Made by a program: the position numbers and the translations under genes. From positions 50,907 through 114,906 of the forward strand of contig NZ_MAQA01000006.1 of assembly GCF_001692445.1 (NCBI RefSeq): DNA of 64,000 nucleotides, given 5' to 3'. The notes below the pieces were generated by a model. It worked only from the letters and a program-made list of their open reading frames with translations. It was not told where the DNA came from and did not search any database. Positions 17,628 to 25,859 of the stretch are shown here, in pieces. Position 1 is the stretch's first letter; each line of letters begins with the position of its first letter. This stretch comes from Oerskovia enterophila. Lineage in GTDB: Bacteria; Actinomycetota; Actinomycetes; Actinomycetales; Cellulomonadaceae.

Positions 17628-18680
17628 TCAGCCCTGCAGCGCCGGCACGACCTCGCGCTCGAACAGCTCGATCCCGCTGCGGTCGTAGGCCGCCTCCGCG
17701 AAGTACGTGATGGCGTACGTCATGCCCGCGCCCTCGAGCTTCTGGAGGGTCTCGACGACCTGCTCGGGGGTGCCCACGAGCGGGCCCGAGCGGAAGTCCC
17801 GCACGGTCTGCTCCACCTTGGCCGGGACGGTCTTGGCGTAGTGCTCGCCGATCCAGCGCAGGCGGTCCTCGACGTCGGCCTCGGTCTCGCCGATGACCAC
17901 GTTGTAGTTGGCCGAGCGCGTGATGTCCTCGAACGGGCGACCGATGCTCTCGCAGTGCCCCCGCAGGACGTCGGACTTGTGCGCGAACCCTTCCAGGGAC
18001 CCGTCGAAGTTCGTGTACTGGGCGTGCTGCGCGGCGATGCGCAGCGTCTTCTTCTCGCCGCCGCCCGCGATCCACAGCGGGATGCTGGGGGCGCTGCCGC
18101 CTCCTGCCCCCACGCCGTCCAGGACCTGGAGCGGCTGCGGGTGGCACAGCGCGCCGTCGACCTGGAAGTACGTGCCGTCGAGCGTCGCGGAGCCCGTGCG
18201 CCACATCTGCTCCATGACCTGCACGCCCTCGTCGAGCGCGCCCAGGCGCGCTCCCGCGCCCGGGAAGCCGTAGCCGTAGGCACGCCACTCGTGCTCGTAC
18301 CAGCCGGCGCCGATACCCATCTCGGTGCGGCCGCCGCTCACGATGTCGACCGTCGCCGCGACCTTGGCGAGGTAGGCCGGGTTGCGGTAGGCCATGCACG
18401 TGCACATCTGGCCCAGGCGCACGCGCTCGGTCGACGCCGCGAACGCCGCCATGAGGGTCCAGGCCTCGTGCGTGGCCTCGCCCGTGGGCTCGGGCACCGT
18501 GTGGAAGTGGTCGTAGACCCACACCGACTCCCACGCGTGCCGCGCGTCAGAGCCGGGCGCGCCGGTCGTCGCGGTGTCCGCGTGCTGCGCGAGCGACCGC
18601 ATGGTCTCCCACTGTGCCGAGGGGTCGATGCCGACGAGGTCCTGTCGCCAGCCTTGCGGGATGAAGAGTCCGAATCGCAT
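17628..18680 (-). CDS. LLM class F420-dependent oxidoreductase
   Basis: A 350-residue luciferase-like TIM-barrel oxidoreductase. MRFGLFIPQGW opens the protein and WVYDHFHT near residue 51 is the usual start of the flavin or F420 pocket. TMCTCMAYRNPAYLAKVAATVD-type sequence (QMCTCMAYRNPAYLAK), GGRTEMGIGAGWYEHEW and PLWIAGGGEKKTLRIAAQHA follow. The F420 subfamily usage (TIGR03560-like) is common in actinobacteria; the substrate is unknown. A TAGATT -10 lies 7 nt before the ATG. It is divergent from nnr. Confidence 0.88.
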   Translation of the reverse strand: MRFGLFIPQGWRQDLVGIDPSAQWETMRSLAQHADTATTGAPGSDARHAWESVWVYDHFHTVPEPTGEATHEAWTLMAAFAASTERVRLGQMCTCMAYRNPAYLAKVAATVDIVSGGRTEMGIGAGWYEHEWRAYGYGFPGAGARLGALDEGVQVMEQMWRTGSATLDGTYFQVDGALCHPQPLQVLDGVGAGGGSAPSIPLWIAGGGEKKTLRIAAQHAQYTNFDGSLEGFAHKSDVLRGHCESIGRPFEDITRSANYNVVIGETEADVEDRLRWIGEHYAKTVPAKVEQTVRDFRSGPLVGTPEQVVETLQKLEGAGMTYAITYFAEAAYDRSGIELFEREVVPALQG

Positions 18681-18687
18681 GGTCGCC

Positions 18688-18693
18688 AATCTA
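18688..18693 (-). promoter_or_regulatory. -10 element of the leaderless LLM oxidoreductase gene
   Basis: TAGATT on the minus strand lies 7 nt before the ATG at 18680. Confidence 0.5.
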
Positions 18694-18779
18694 GCCCGGC
18701 GGGCAACGGGGGCCGCGCGGGTCTCGCCCGCGCGCAGCCCGGCCCGGCGGGCCGCGCCCGCGCGCGGCATCATGGCCCC

Positions 18780-20456
18780 ATGATCGAAGCGTTCACCGCC
18801 GCCCAGGTCCGTGCCGCCGAGGAGCCGCTGCTCGCCCGGGGCGTCCCGCTCATGGAGCGCGCGGCGTTCGCGCTCGCGACGGTCGTCGCGGGCGACCTGC
18901 GGCGTACGGCCGCGCATGGGCGGTCCGCGCGAGCTCGGGGTGCGGGGCCCGACGGCGGTGCGCGCCCCGGGCGCGTGACCGGCACGCGCGTGGTGCTCCT
19001 CGTGGGTTCGGGCAACAACGGGGGCGATGCCTTGTTCGCGGGGGCGTACCTGTCCCGGCGCGGGGTCGCGGTCGAGGCGGTCTGCACGAGCGGGCACCCT
19101 CATGCCGCAGGTCTGAGGGCGCTGCGCCGCGCGGGTGGACGGGTCCTCGACCTGACCGTCCCGACCGGGCCCGCACGGTGGGGGGACGTCGTCGAGGGCA
19201 TCCTCTCGGCCGAGGTGGTCGTCGACGGGCTGGTCGGGATCGGGGCGTCGGGGGCGCTGCGGGGGCTGGCAGGGGAGCTGGTCGAGTCGCTCGCGGAGGG
19301 GAGGTCGGGGCGTGCCGCTCGCGCCGTCCACGTCCCCTGGGTCGTCGCGGTCGACACGCCCAGCGGGATCGGGGTAGACGACGGCTCGGTCCCCGGGCCG
19401 GTCCTGCGTGCCGACCGGACGGTCACGTTCGGCGCACCCAAGCCCGGGCTGCTGCTGCCGCCGGCGACGCACCTCGCGGGGCTCGTCACGCCCGTCGACG
19501 TGGGCCTCGACGAGCTGGGGACTCCCCCGGTCAGGCGCCTCGAACCCGCCGACGTCGCGCGCCTGTGGCCCGTGCCCGGGGTGAGCGACCAGAAGTACAC
19601 GCGCGGGGTCCTGGGAGTCGTCGCGGGCACACCGACGTTCCCGGGGGCTGCGGTCCTCGCGGTCACGGCGGCCGTGCGCGCGGGCGCCGGCATGGTGCGC
19701 TACCGCGGGCCCGACGACGTCGCGCGCGTCGTCGTCTCGGCTCGCCCCGAGGCGGTGCCCGCCGAGGGCAGGGTCCAGGCGTGGGCGCTCGGGTCAGGGG
19801 TACCGGCCGCGGGGGAGCGGTCCGGGCTGCGCGATGGCGCGAGCGAGCGGGACACGGGCTCCGGAGCGGACGCCGGCCAGCACGAGCGCATCCGGTACGC
19901 GCTCGCGGTGGCGTGCGGCGAGCTGGCGCAGGACGCCTGGGACGCCTCGGCCGGCCCGCGTCCGGCGTGCGTCGTGGACGCCGGTGCGCTGTCGCTGCTG
20001 CCCGCGACCTGCCCGCCGTCGGTCGTGCTGACGCCGCACGCGGGCGAGCTCGCGACGCTCCTGCGCGCGCGCGGCGCGGACGTCGACCGGGACGGCGTCG
20101 AGGCCGAGCCGCTGCGCTGGGCGCGCACCGCGCACGAGCTCACGGGCGCGACCGTGCTGCTCAAGGGGTCGGCGACCGTGGTGGTCGGGCCCGAGGGCGC
20201 GTGGTCCCAGGCCGACGGACCTGCCTGGCTCGCGACCGCGGGCTCCGGAGACGTGCTCACAGGCCTCCTGGGCGCTCTTCTGGCCGCGTACGGCGAGCGC
20301 GTGGTCCGAGAGCCCGGGCTGGCGGCAGAGCTCGCTGCCGCGGCTGCTACGGTCCACGGGGCGGCCGCTGTGCGGGCCAACCCAGGCGGACCCGTCGCAG
20401 CCATGGACGTAGCGGAGGCGGTCCCCGGGGTGGTGGCCGAGCTGCTCCGAGGGTGA
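18780..20456 (+). CDS. nnr: bifunctional NAD(P)H-hydrate epimerase / ADP-dependent dehydratase
   Basis: This enzyme repairs hydrated NADH and NADPH. The N-terminal YjeF_N epimerase domain (residues about 1-250) has VGSGNNGGDALFAGAYL and AVDTPSGIGVDDG. The C-terminal ribokinase-like dehydratase domain (about 265-558) has GVVAGTPTFPGAAVLA, VVLTPHAGELATLL and the anion-hole motif ATAGSGDVLTGLLGA. Low-complexity inserts enlarge the protein to 558 residues. The frame is open for 1.28 kb upstream, but domain similarity starts at MIEAFTAAQVRAAEEPLL; the upstream part is only antisense to the LLM gene. Confidence 0.93.
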   Translation: MIEAFTAAQVRAAEEPLLARGVPLMERAAFALATVVAGDLRRTAAHGRSARARGAGPDGGARPGRVTGTRVVLLVGSGNNGGDALFAGAYLSRRGVAVEAVCTSGHPHAAGLRALRRAGGRVLDLTVPTGPARWGDVVEGILSAEVVVDGLVGIGASGALRGLAGELVESLAEGRSGRAARAVHVPWVVAVDTPSGIGVDDGSVPGPVLRADRTVTFGAPKPGLLLPPATHLAGLVTPVDVGLDELGTPPVRRLEPADVARLWPVPGVSDQKYTRGVLGVVAGTPTFPGAAVLAVTAAVRAGAGMVRYRGPDDVARVVVSARPEAVPAEGRVQAWALGSGVPAAGERSGLRDGASERDTGSGADAGQHERIRYALAVACGELAQDAWDASAGPRPACVVDAGALSLLPATCPPSVVLTPHAGELATLLRARGADVDRDGVEAEPLRWARTAHELTGATVLLKGSATVVVGPEGAWSQADGPAWLATAGSGDVLTGLLGALLAAYGERVVREPGLAAELAAAAATVHGAAAVRANPGGPVAAMDVAEAVPGVVAELLRG

Positions 20457-20496
20457 CGCACCGCCACGCCGACGGTGACGAGAGACGAGGTCGAAG

Positions 20497-21267
20497 GTGA
20501 CGCACGTGCAGGTCGAGAGTGACCCGGCGCTGATCGAGGGCGACGTCGCGACGGCGCTCGCGGACCGGTGCGCAGCTCTCGTCGCGCGCGCCCGGCGCGC
20601 AGAGCCCGACGGACGTGTCCGGGTGCTCGTCGGGATCGTCGGCGCACCCGGAGCGGGGAAGTCGACGCTCGCCGGCGACGTCCTCGCCGCGCTCACGCAG
20701 CGCGCCGCACCCGCCGCCAGCGCCGGGGCCCGGCCGACCCCGTCCACCCAGGGCGTCCGAGCGCCCGGGGTGAGCGCCGTCGTCGTGCCCATGGACGGCT
20801 TCCACCTCGCCGACGCCGAGCTCGCCCGCCTGGGCCGCCGGGACCGCAAGGGTGCCCCCGACACGTTCGACGCCCACGGGTACGTCGCGCTCCTCGAACG
20901 GCTCCGGTCGCCCCGCGACGGCGTCACGGTCTACGCGCCCGCGTTCGACCGCGAGATCGAGGAGCCCGTCGCGGGGTCGATCCCCGTCGGACCCGACGTC
21001 GAGCTCGTGCTGACGGAGGGCAACTACCTGCTGCTCGGTGGTGACCAGGACCGCGGGCGCTGGACCCCGGTGCGAGCGATCCTCGACGAGACCTGGTTCC
21101 TCGAGGTCCCCGAGCACGTCCGCGTCGAGCGCCTCGTGGCGCGGCACGAGCGGCACGGCAAGCCGCCTGCCGCGGCGCGCGCCTGGGCGCTCGGGCCTGA
21201 CGAGACCAACGCCCGACTGGTCGCCTCGACGCGGGACCGGGCCGACGTCGTCGTCCACCCCTCGTGA
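20497..21267 (+). CDS. nucleoside/nucleotide kinase family protein
   Basis: A 256-residue P-loop kinase of the uridine kinase/phosphoribulokinase/CoaA group. Walker A is GIVGAPGAGKSTLAGDVL near residue 48. VPMDGFHLADAELARLGRRD is the substrate-region motif of this group, with DTFDAHGYVALLERL, VYAPAFDREIEEPV and LVLTEGNYLLL. Actinobacterial homologues are annotated as nucleoside or fructose kinases; the sequence does not decide between them. GTG start at 20497, 40 nt after nnr and probably co-transcribed with it. It is followed by a nested hairpin. Confidence 0.8.
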   Translation: MTHVQVESDPALIEGDVATALADRCAALVARARRAEPDGRVRVLVGIVGAPGAGKSTLAGDVLAALTQRAAPAASAGARPTPSTQGVRAPGVSAVVVPMDGFHLADAELARLGRRDRKGAPDTFDAHGYVALLERLRSPRDGVTVYAPAFDREIEEPVAGSIPVGPDVELVLTEGNYLLLGGDQDRGRWTPVRAILDETWFLEVPEHVRVERLVARHERHGKPPAAARAWALGPDETNARLVASTRDRADVVVHPS

Positions 21268-21278
21268 CGGTCCACCAC

Positions 21279-21339
21279 GCTGGGTGCGGAGCCCTCGCGC
21301 GACACGCCCGGTGTGTCGCACAAGAGCTCCGCACCCAGC
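21279..21339 (+). terminator. nested hairpin between the kinase gene and the RluA gene
   Basis: The outer stem GCTGGGTGCGGAGC (21279-21292) pairs perfectly with 21326-21339. An inner stem GCGACAC (21299-21305) pairs with GTGTCGC (21313-21319). It starts 11 nt after the kinase stop. Confidence 0.6.
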
Positions 21340-21361
21340 AGGACCGCCCAGGGCGAGCGAC

Positions 21362-21367
21362 TACCGT
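21362..21367 (+). promoter_or_regulatory. -10 element of the leaderless RluA-type gene
   Basis: TACCGT lies 7 nt before the GTG at 21375 and decides this start over the longer frame that opens at 21264. Confidence 0.4.
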
Positions 21368-21374
21368 GGTGGCC

Positions 21375-22382
21375 GTGCCGACCCCCACGACCCCTCAGGT
21401 CCCGCCGCGCCGTCGGCGCATCCCGTTCCAGCCGCTCCCCGTGCGCGACGGCCTCAACGCGACCCGCGTCGTGCTGCCCCCCAACGGCGACGGCAGCGAC
21501 GGCTCGCCCCGGTGGGACACCGTCCTGGACCACCTCGTCCACCGGTTTCCCGACGACGAGCGGCGTCTGCGGGAGAAGGTCGCCGCGGGAGAGGTCGTCG
21601 ACCACCTGGGCCGACCGGTCGCGCCCGACACGGCCTTCGCACAGCACGCGCGCGTGTTCCTGTACCGGGACCCGCCCGTGGAGACGCGCGTCCCGTTCGA
21701 GATCGAGATCCTGTACCGCGACGACGACCTGGTCGTGGTCGACAAGCCGCACTTCCTCGCGAGCATCCCGCGTGGCGCCTTCATCGCGGAGTCCGCGCTC
21801 GTCCGGCTGCGCAGGGACCTCGACCTGCCCGAGCTCTCGCCCGCGCACCGGCTCGACCGCGTGACGGCCGGGGTGCTCGTGCTGACCGTCCGGCCCGAGG
21901 TCCGCGGCCCGTACCAGACGCTGTTCGCCGAGCGGCGCGTGACCAAGGTGTACGAGGCCGTCGCGGGCGTCGACCCTGCGCTCGACCTGCCGCGCGTCGT
22001 ACGCAGCCGCATCTACAAGGAGCGCGGCGTCATGCGCGCGTCCGAGGTGCCGGGCGAGCCGAACTCCGAGAGCCTCGTGGAGCTCGTGGACACCCGCGAG
22101 GATCCGTCCGGGACGGGCGACGGAGGCGACGGGTCCCGCGGTCGCCTGGGCCTCTACCGTCTCACCCCGCACACGGGCAAGACCCACCAGCTCCGGCTGC
22201 ACATGAACTCGCTGGGCCTGCCGATCCTGCACGACAACTTCTACCCGACGTTCTACGACGTGCGCCCTGACGACTTCAGCCGGCCGCTCCAGCTCGTCTC
22301 ACGCTCGATCGAGTTCGTCGACCCGCTCAGCGGGAGACCCCGGCGGTTCGAGACGACGCGGCCCCTGCAGGAGTGGGCGTAG
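21375..22382 (+). CDS. RluA-family pseudouridylate synthase
   Basis: A 335-residue enzyme that should convert uridine to pseudouridine in rRNA or tRNA. The catalytic-Asp motif is PAHRLDRVTAGVLVLTV near residue 158, preceded by ILYRDDDLVVVDKPHFLAS and followed by YRLTPHTGKTHQLRLHMN. There is no separate S4 domain, only an S4-like stretch at VLDHLVHRFPDDERRLREKVAAG. The target base cannot be read from sequence. The frame is open to 21264, but the N-terminal part before VPTPTTPQV overlaps the upstream hairpin and is unlikely to be coding. Confidence 0.88.
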   Translation: MPTPTTPQVPPRRRRIPFQPLPVRDGLNATRVVLPPNGDGSDGSPRWDTVLDHLVHRFPDDERRLREKVAAGEVVDHLGRPVAPDTAFAQHARVFLYRDPPVETRVPFEIEILYRDDDLVVVDKPHFLASIPRGAFIAESALVRLRRDLDLPELSPAHRLDRVTAGVLVLTVRPEVRGPYQTLFAERRVTKVYEAVAGVDPALDLPRVVRSRIYKERGVMRASEVPGEPNSESLVELVDTREDPSGTGDGGDGSRGRLGLYRLTPHTGKTHQLRLHMNSLGLPILHDNFYPTFYDVRPDDFSRPLQLVSRSIEFVDPLSGRPRRFETTRPLQEWA

Positions 22383-22408
22383 GCCTGGTCCTCAGCAGGC
22401 GGCCCTGT

Positions 22409-22484
22409 CGTCCCCGGCGGGCGGGTCCGTCGCCCTCGGCGGGCGGTGAGGGCGTCCCCGGCGGGCGGGCCCGTCGCCCTCGGC
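22409..22484 (+). repeat. two-copy direct repeat, 32-nt unit, 44-nt period
   Basis: Copies at 22409-22440 and 22453-22484 share CGTCCCCGGCGGGCGGG-CCGTCGCCCTCGGC with one substitution. They fill much of the gap between the RluA gene and alr. No coding or regulatory meaning is evident. Confidence 0.75.
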
Positions 22485-22508
22485 CCACCCATCGGTCACC
22501 GCCGGTGA

Positions 22509-22514
22509 GAGAAT
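22509..22514 (+). promoter_or_regulatory. -10 element of leaderless alr
   Basis: GAGAAT lies 8 nt before the GTG at 22523. Confidence 0.4.
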
Positions 22515-22522
22515 CGGTGACC

Positions 22523-23923
22523 GTGAGCCCCTTCAGCGATCCCCCGCACGGTTCCACCGGCGACACCACCCCCACGCCGTCGGCCACCGGCCCCGTCCCG
22601 CCCGCCGACTACTACCCGGCGCGCGCCGTGATCGACCTGGGCGCGATCCGCTCCAACGTCGAGTCGCTCGCGCGGCACGCCGGCACGGCCCAGGTCATGG
22701 CGGTCGTCAAGGCCGACGCGTACGGCCACGGCCTGCTGCCCAGCGCCCGCGCGGCGCTCGCGGGCGGGGCCACGTGGCTCGGCACGGCGCAGATCTCGGA
22801 GGCGCTCTCGCTGCGCGCCGCGGGCATCGGCCCCGACCAGGCGCGGGTCCTGACCTGGCTCTACGCGCCGGGCGCGCCGCTGAGGGCGCTCGTGGAGGCC
22901 GAGATCGACGTCTCGGTCGCCGCACCGTGGGCCCTCGACGAGGTCGCCGCGGCGGCTCGCGCGGCCGGACGCCCCGCCCGCGTGCACCTGAAGATCGACA
23001 CGGGGCTCGGGCGCAACGGGATCGTTCCCGAGCAGCTCCCGGCCGTGCTCGACGCCGCGCTGCGCGCCGAGTCCGAGGGCGTGCTGCGCGTCGTCGGGAT
23101 CTGGTCGCACTTCGCCTTCGCGGACGAGCCCGAGCACCCGACCGTCCTGCACCAGGCCGACGTGTTCGACGCCGCGGTGCGCACGACCGAGGCCGCGGGT
23201 GCGCAGCTCGAGGTCCGGCACCTCGCGAACTCCGCGGCGACGCTCACCAACCCGCGCGTGCACTACGACCTGGTGCGCCCGGGCCTCGCGGTCTACGGCC
23301 TCTCGCCGGTCCCGAGCCTCGGCACGCCCGACGACTACGGGCTGGTCCCGGCCATGACGCTCGAGGCACGGCTCGCGACCGTCAAGCAGGTCGCGGGAGG
23401 CCAGGGCGTCTCCTACGCGCACGCCTACACGACGCCCCGGGCGACGAACCTCGGCGTGGTCCCGCTCGGCTACGCCGACGGCATCCCGCGGCACGCCTCG
23501 GGCGCCCTGCCCGAGCGGCCCGGTGGCCCCGTGCTGGTTGGTGGGCCGATCGACGAGGCCGGCGGCGTGGACGGCACGGGACGCGTCCTGCACGTGGCCG
23601 GCCGCGTCTGCATGGACCAGTTCGTGCTGGACCTGGGCCCCTACGCGTCCGAGCAGGCGGGCGACGTCGTGACGCTGTTCGGGCCCGGCGCGGGCCTGGC
23701 CCGCGGGGGAGCCCCGACCGCCGAGGACTGGGCGCTGGCCGCCGGGACCATCAGCTACGAGATCACGACGCGCCTGGGTGCGCGGGTTCCGCGCGTGTAC
23801 GTCGACGGCGCGGACGAGGGCCCGACGACGGCGCTCGCCTCGGGCGCGTCGGCGACACCGGCGGAGCCCGCCCCCACCGCCTCGCACACCCCCCTTCACC
23901 ACGACCAGGAGTGGCTGTCATGA
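22523..23923 (+). CDS. alr: alanine racemase
   Basis: Alr is the PLP enzyme that makes D-alanine for peptidoglycan. The PLP lysine is in AVVKADAYGHGLLPSA (Lys63 from the chosen start). HLKIDTGLGRNGI near residue 155, LANSAATL, GVSYAHAYTTPRATNLGVVPLGYADG with the catalytic Tyr region, and GRVCMDQFVLDLG all match the family. The protein is 466 residues; an N-terminal Thr/Pro-rich stretch of about 30 residues and a C-terminal Ala/Pro tail lie outside the fold. The start at 22523 is set by the -10 element. The stop overlaps the tsaE start (ATGA). Confidence 0.95.
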   Translation: MSPFSDPPHGSTGDTTPTPSATGPVPPADYYPARAVIDLGAIRSNVESLARHAGTAQVMAVVKADAYGHGLLPSARAALAGGATWLGTAQISEALSLRAAGIGPDQARVLTWLYAPGAPLRALVEAEIDVSVAAPWALDEVAAAARAAGRPARVHLKIDTGLGRNGIVPEQLPAVLDAALRAESEGVLRVVGIWSHFAFADEPEHPTVLHQADVFDAAVRTTEAAGAQLEVRHLANSAATLTNPRVHYDLVRPGLAVYGLSPVPSLGTPDDYGLVPAMTLEARLATVKQVAGGQGVSYAHAYTTPRATNLGVVPLGYADGIPRHASGALPERPGGPVLVGGPIDEAGGVDGTGRVLHVAGRVCMDQFVLDLGPYASEQAGDVVTLFGPGAGLARGGAPTAEDWALAAGTISYEITTRLGARVPRVYVDGADEGPTTALASGASATPAEPAPTASHTPLHHDQEWLS

Positions 23924-24564
23924 CCGACCTGACCATCGACCTGCCCGACGCCGACGCGACGCGCGCGTTCGGGCTCGCGCTGGCCCGTGAGCTGCGCGCG
24001 GGCGACCTCGTGATGCTCACGGGCGACCTGGGCGCGGGCAAGACGACCCTGACCCAGGGGATCGGCACGGGCCTGGGGGTCCGGGGGCAGGTGGCGTCGC
24101 CCACGTTCATCATCGCGCGCGTCCACCCGCCGCTCGCGGACGGGCCGTACCTGGTCCACGTCGACGCCTACCGGCTCGGCTCGCTCGACGAGGTCGAGGC
24201 GCTGGACCTCGACGCGAGCCTCGACGAGTCGGTCACGGTCGTCGAGTGGGGCCAGGACCTCGTGGAGTCCCTCGCCGAGGACCGCCTGGAGATCACGATC
24301 GAGCGCCCGCGCGGCGGGCTGGGCGTGTCCGTCGCGGGGGGCGAGCCCGACGACGGGCTCGACGCGCCCGAGGCCGGTGTCCGGCACGTGACGGTGCGGG
24401 CCGTGGGGGACCGGTGGGCCGACTTCGAGCGGGCCGCGGCCGCATTGCGCGCGGCCGTCGTCGAGGCAGTCGAGGCGTCGGGGGATCCGGACACCCCGTT
24501 GGGCACGAGCACGGGCCGACCGGACGCGCAGGCGCTGGCCGCCGACCCGTCCGCGGAAAAGTAG
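23920..24564 (+). CDS. tsaE: tRNA t6A ATPase component TsaE
   Basis: TsaE is the ATPase that works with TsaB and TsaD in making N6-threonylcarbamoyladenosine at tRNA position 37. Walker A is LTGDLGAGKTTLTQGIG near residue 39. VASPTFIIARVH, VHVDAYRLGS and ESVTVVEWGQDL are family signatures. The 214-residue product is longer than E. coli TsaE (153) because of a C-terminal Ala/Glu-rich region. The ATG overlaps the alr stop by 4 nt, so the two are translationally coupled. Confidence 0.95.
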   Translation: MTDLTIDLPDADATRAFGLALARELRAGDLVMLTGDLGAGKTTLTQGIGTGLGVRGQVASPTFIIARVHPPLADGPYLVHVDAYRLGSLDEVEALDLDASLDESVTVVEWGQDLVESLAEDRLEITIERPRGGLGVSVAGGEPDDGLDAPEAGVRHVTVRAVGDRWADFERAAAALRAAVVEAVEASGDPDTPLGTSTGRPDAQALAADPSAEK

Positions 24565-24567
24565 GCT
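24562..24567 (+). promoter_or_regulatory. -10 element of leaderless tsaB, overlapping the tsaE stop codon
   Basis: TAGGCT contains the tsaE TAG stop and ends 6 nt before the tsaB GTG at 24574. tsaB may thus be transcribed both from upstream and from its own promoter. Confidence 0.45.
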
Positions 24568-24573
24568 GGGACC

Positions 24574-25308
24574 GTGGCAGTCCTCGCGCTCGATACGTCA
24601 GCCGCCGTCGCGGTCGCCCTCGTCGGGGAAGGCGGTGAACGGCTCGCCGTGCGCTCTGCGGACGAGAGACGTCGGCACGCCGAGACCCTGGCCCCCCTCG
24701 TCAGCGAGGTGCTCGCCGAGGCCGGCGTGGACCGGACCGCGCTGACCGCGGTCGTCGCGGGCACCGGTCCGGCTCCGTTCACGGGCCTGCGCGTCGGGCT
24801 CGTCACGGCCCGCACGCTCGCGCTCTCGCTCGGGATCCCGGCCCTCGGGGTCTCGGGGCTCGACGCGATCGCGGCGCAGGCCGTGAGCGACCTGGGCCTG
24901 ACGCCGGGCGACGAGGTCCTCGCGACCGCCGACGCCCGCCGTCGGGAGGTCTACTGGGCGCGCTACCGCGTCGTGGCGCACGAGGGTCCGCACGCGACCC
25001 CGGTCGTCGAGCTCGTCGCCGGGCCCGACGTCGGTCCGGCCTCGGGGCTGGCCGACCAGGCCGCGGGCGCCGTCGTCGTGGGCGAAGGGGCTGCGCTGTA
25101 CCCCGAGCACCTGCCGCTCGCCGAGGACGCGCCCCTCGTACCCGACGCGACGGTCCTCGCGCGGCTCGCGATCGCCCGCCGCGACGCGGGTTTCGAGCAG
25201 CCCACCGAGCCGCTGTACCTGCGCCGTCCCGACGTCCAGGAGCCGGCCGCACGCAAGCGGGCGAGCGACGCACCGCCCGCGGCGACCCCGAAGGGGGCCG
25301 GGGCGTGA
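24574..25308 (+). CDS. tsaB: tRNA t6A scaffold component TsaB
   Basis: TsaB is an inactive paralogue of TsaD that holds the t6A complex together. The 244-residue protein opens AVLALDTSAAVAVALVG and has RRHAETLAPLVSEVL and AVVAGTGPAPFTGLRVGLVTAR near residue 62, the family signature. The C-terminal part is variable and ends in an Ala/Pro/Lys stretch. It lies between tsaE and rimI, with the rimI start overlapping its stop (GTGA). Confidence 0.95.
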   Translation: MAVLALDTSAAVAVALVGEGGERLAVRSADERRRHAETLAPLVSEVLAEAGVDRTALTAVVAGTGPAPFTGLRVGLVTARTLALSLGIPALGVSGLDAIAAQAVSDLGLTPGDEVLATADARRREVYWARYRVVAHEGPHATPVVELVAGPDVGPASGLADQAAGAVVVGEGAALYPEHLPLAEDAPLVPDATVLARLAIARRDAGFEQPTEPLYLRRPDVQEPAARKRASDAPPAATPKGAGA

Positions 25309-25859
25309 GCGCGCACTACGAGGTCAAGCTCCGGCCGCTGCGGGCTGCGGACCTCCCACGCGTCGTGCGCCTCGAGCAGGAGCTATTCGGGTCGAGCGCC
25401 TGGACCTACGGCATGCTCGCCGAGGAGCTCGGGGCGCTGGGCCGGTGGTACGTCGCGGCCGAGCCCGTCCGCCTCTACGCGGCAGGTCCCCAGGAGCTCA
25501 TCGGCTACGCGGGGCTGTGGTTCGACGGCGACGTCACGCAGATCATGACGATCGGCGTGGACCCGCAGTACCAGCACCTCGGCATCGGGTCGGTGCTGCT
25601 GACCGCGCTGATCGACCGTTCGCGCCAGATCGGCGCGAGCGCGGTGCTGCTCGAGGTCCGCGTCGACAACGACGCCGCGCTGGCCATGTACGGCAAGTTC
25701 GGGTTCGAGCAGCTCGGCATCCGCAAGCGGTACTACCAGCCCGAGGACGTCGACGCGTACACCATGCGCCTCGAGCTGACCGACGACTCGGCGACGGACG
25801 ACGCGCCCGCAGCCGAGATCCGTGACGCAGCGGTACCCGACGAGCCGGGCGTCGCGTGA
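25305..25859 (+). CDS. rimI: ribosomal-protein-alanine N-acetyltransferase RimI
   Basis: RimI acetylates the N-terminal alanine of ribosomal protein S18. The 184-residue protein is a GNAT fold: LRPLRAADLPRVVRLEQELF at the N-terminus, MTIGVDPQYQHLGIGSVLLTALI as the acetyl-CoA pyrophosphate loop (QHLGIG) near residue 88, and LEVRVDNDAALAMYGKFGF near 122, all RimI features. An acidic tail of about 30 residues follows. The conserved location between tsaB and tsaD supports the assignment over a generic GNAT. Confidence 0.92.
   Translation: MSAHYEVKLRPLRAADLPRVVRLEQELFGSSAWTYGMLAEELGALGRWYVAAEPVRLYAAGPQELIGYAGLWFDGDVTQIMTIGVDPQYQHLGIGSVLLTALIDRSRQIGASAVLLEVRVDNDAALAMYGKFGFEQLGIRKRYYQPEDVDAYTMRLELTDDSATDDAPAAEIRDAAVPDEPGVA

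Noticed and set aside
17496..18779. N-terminal extension of nnr by 428 codons
   Set aside because: It is antisense to the LLM oxidoreductase gene, which has a proper domain, start and -10. Nnr similarity begins at 18780.
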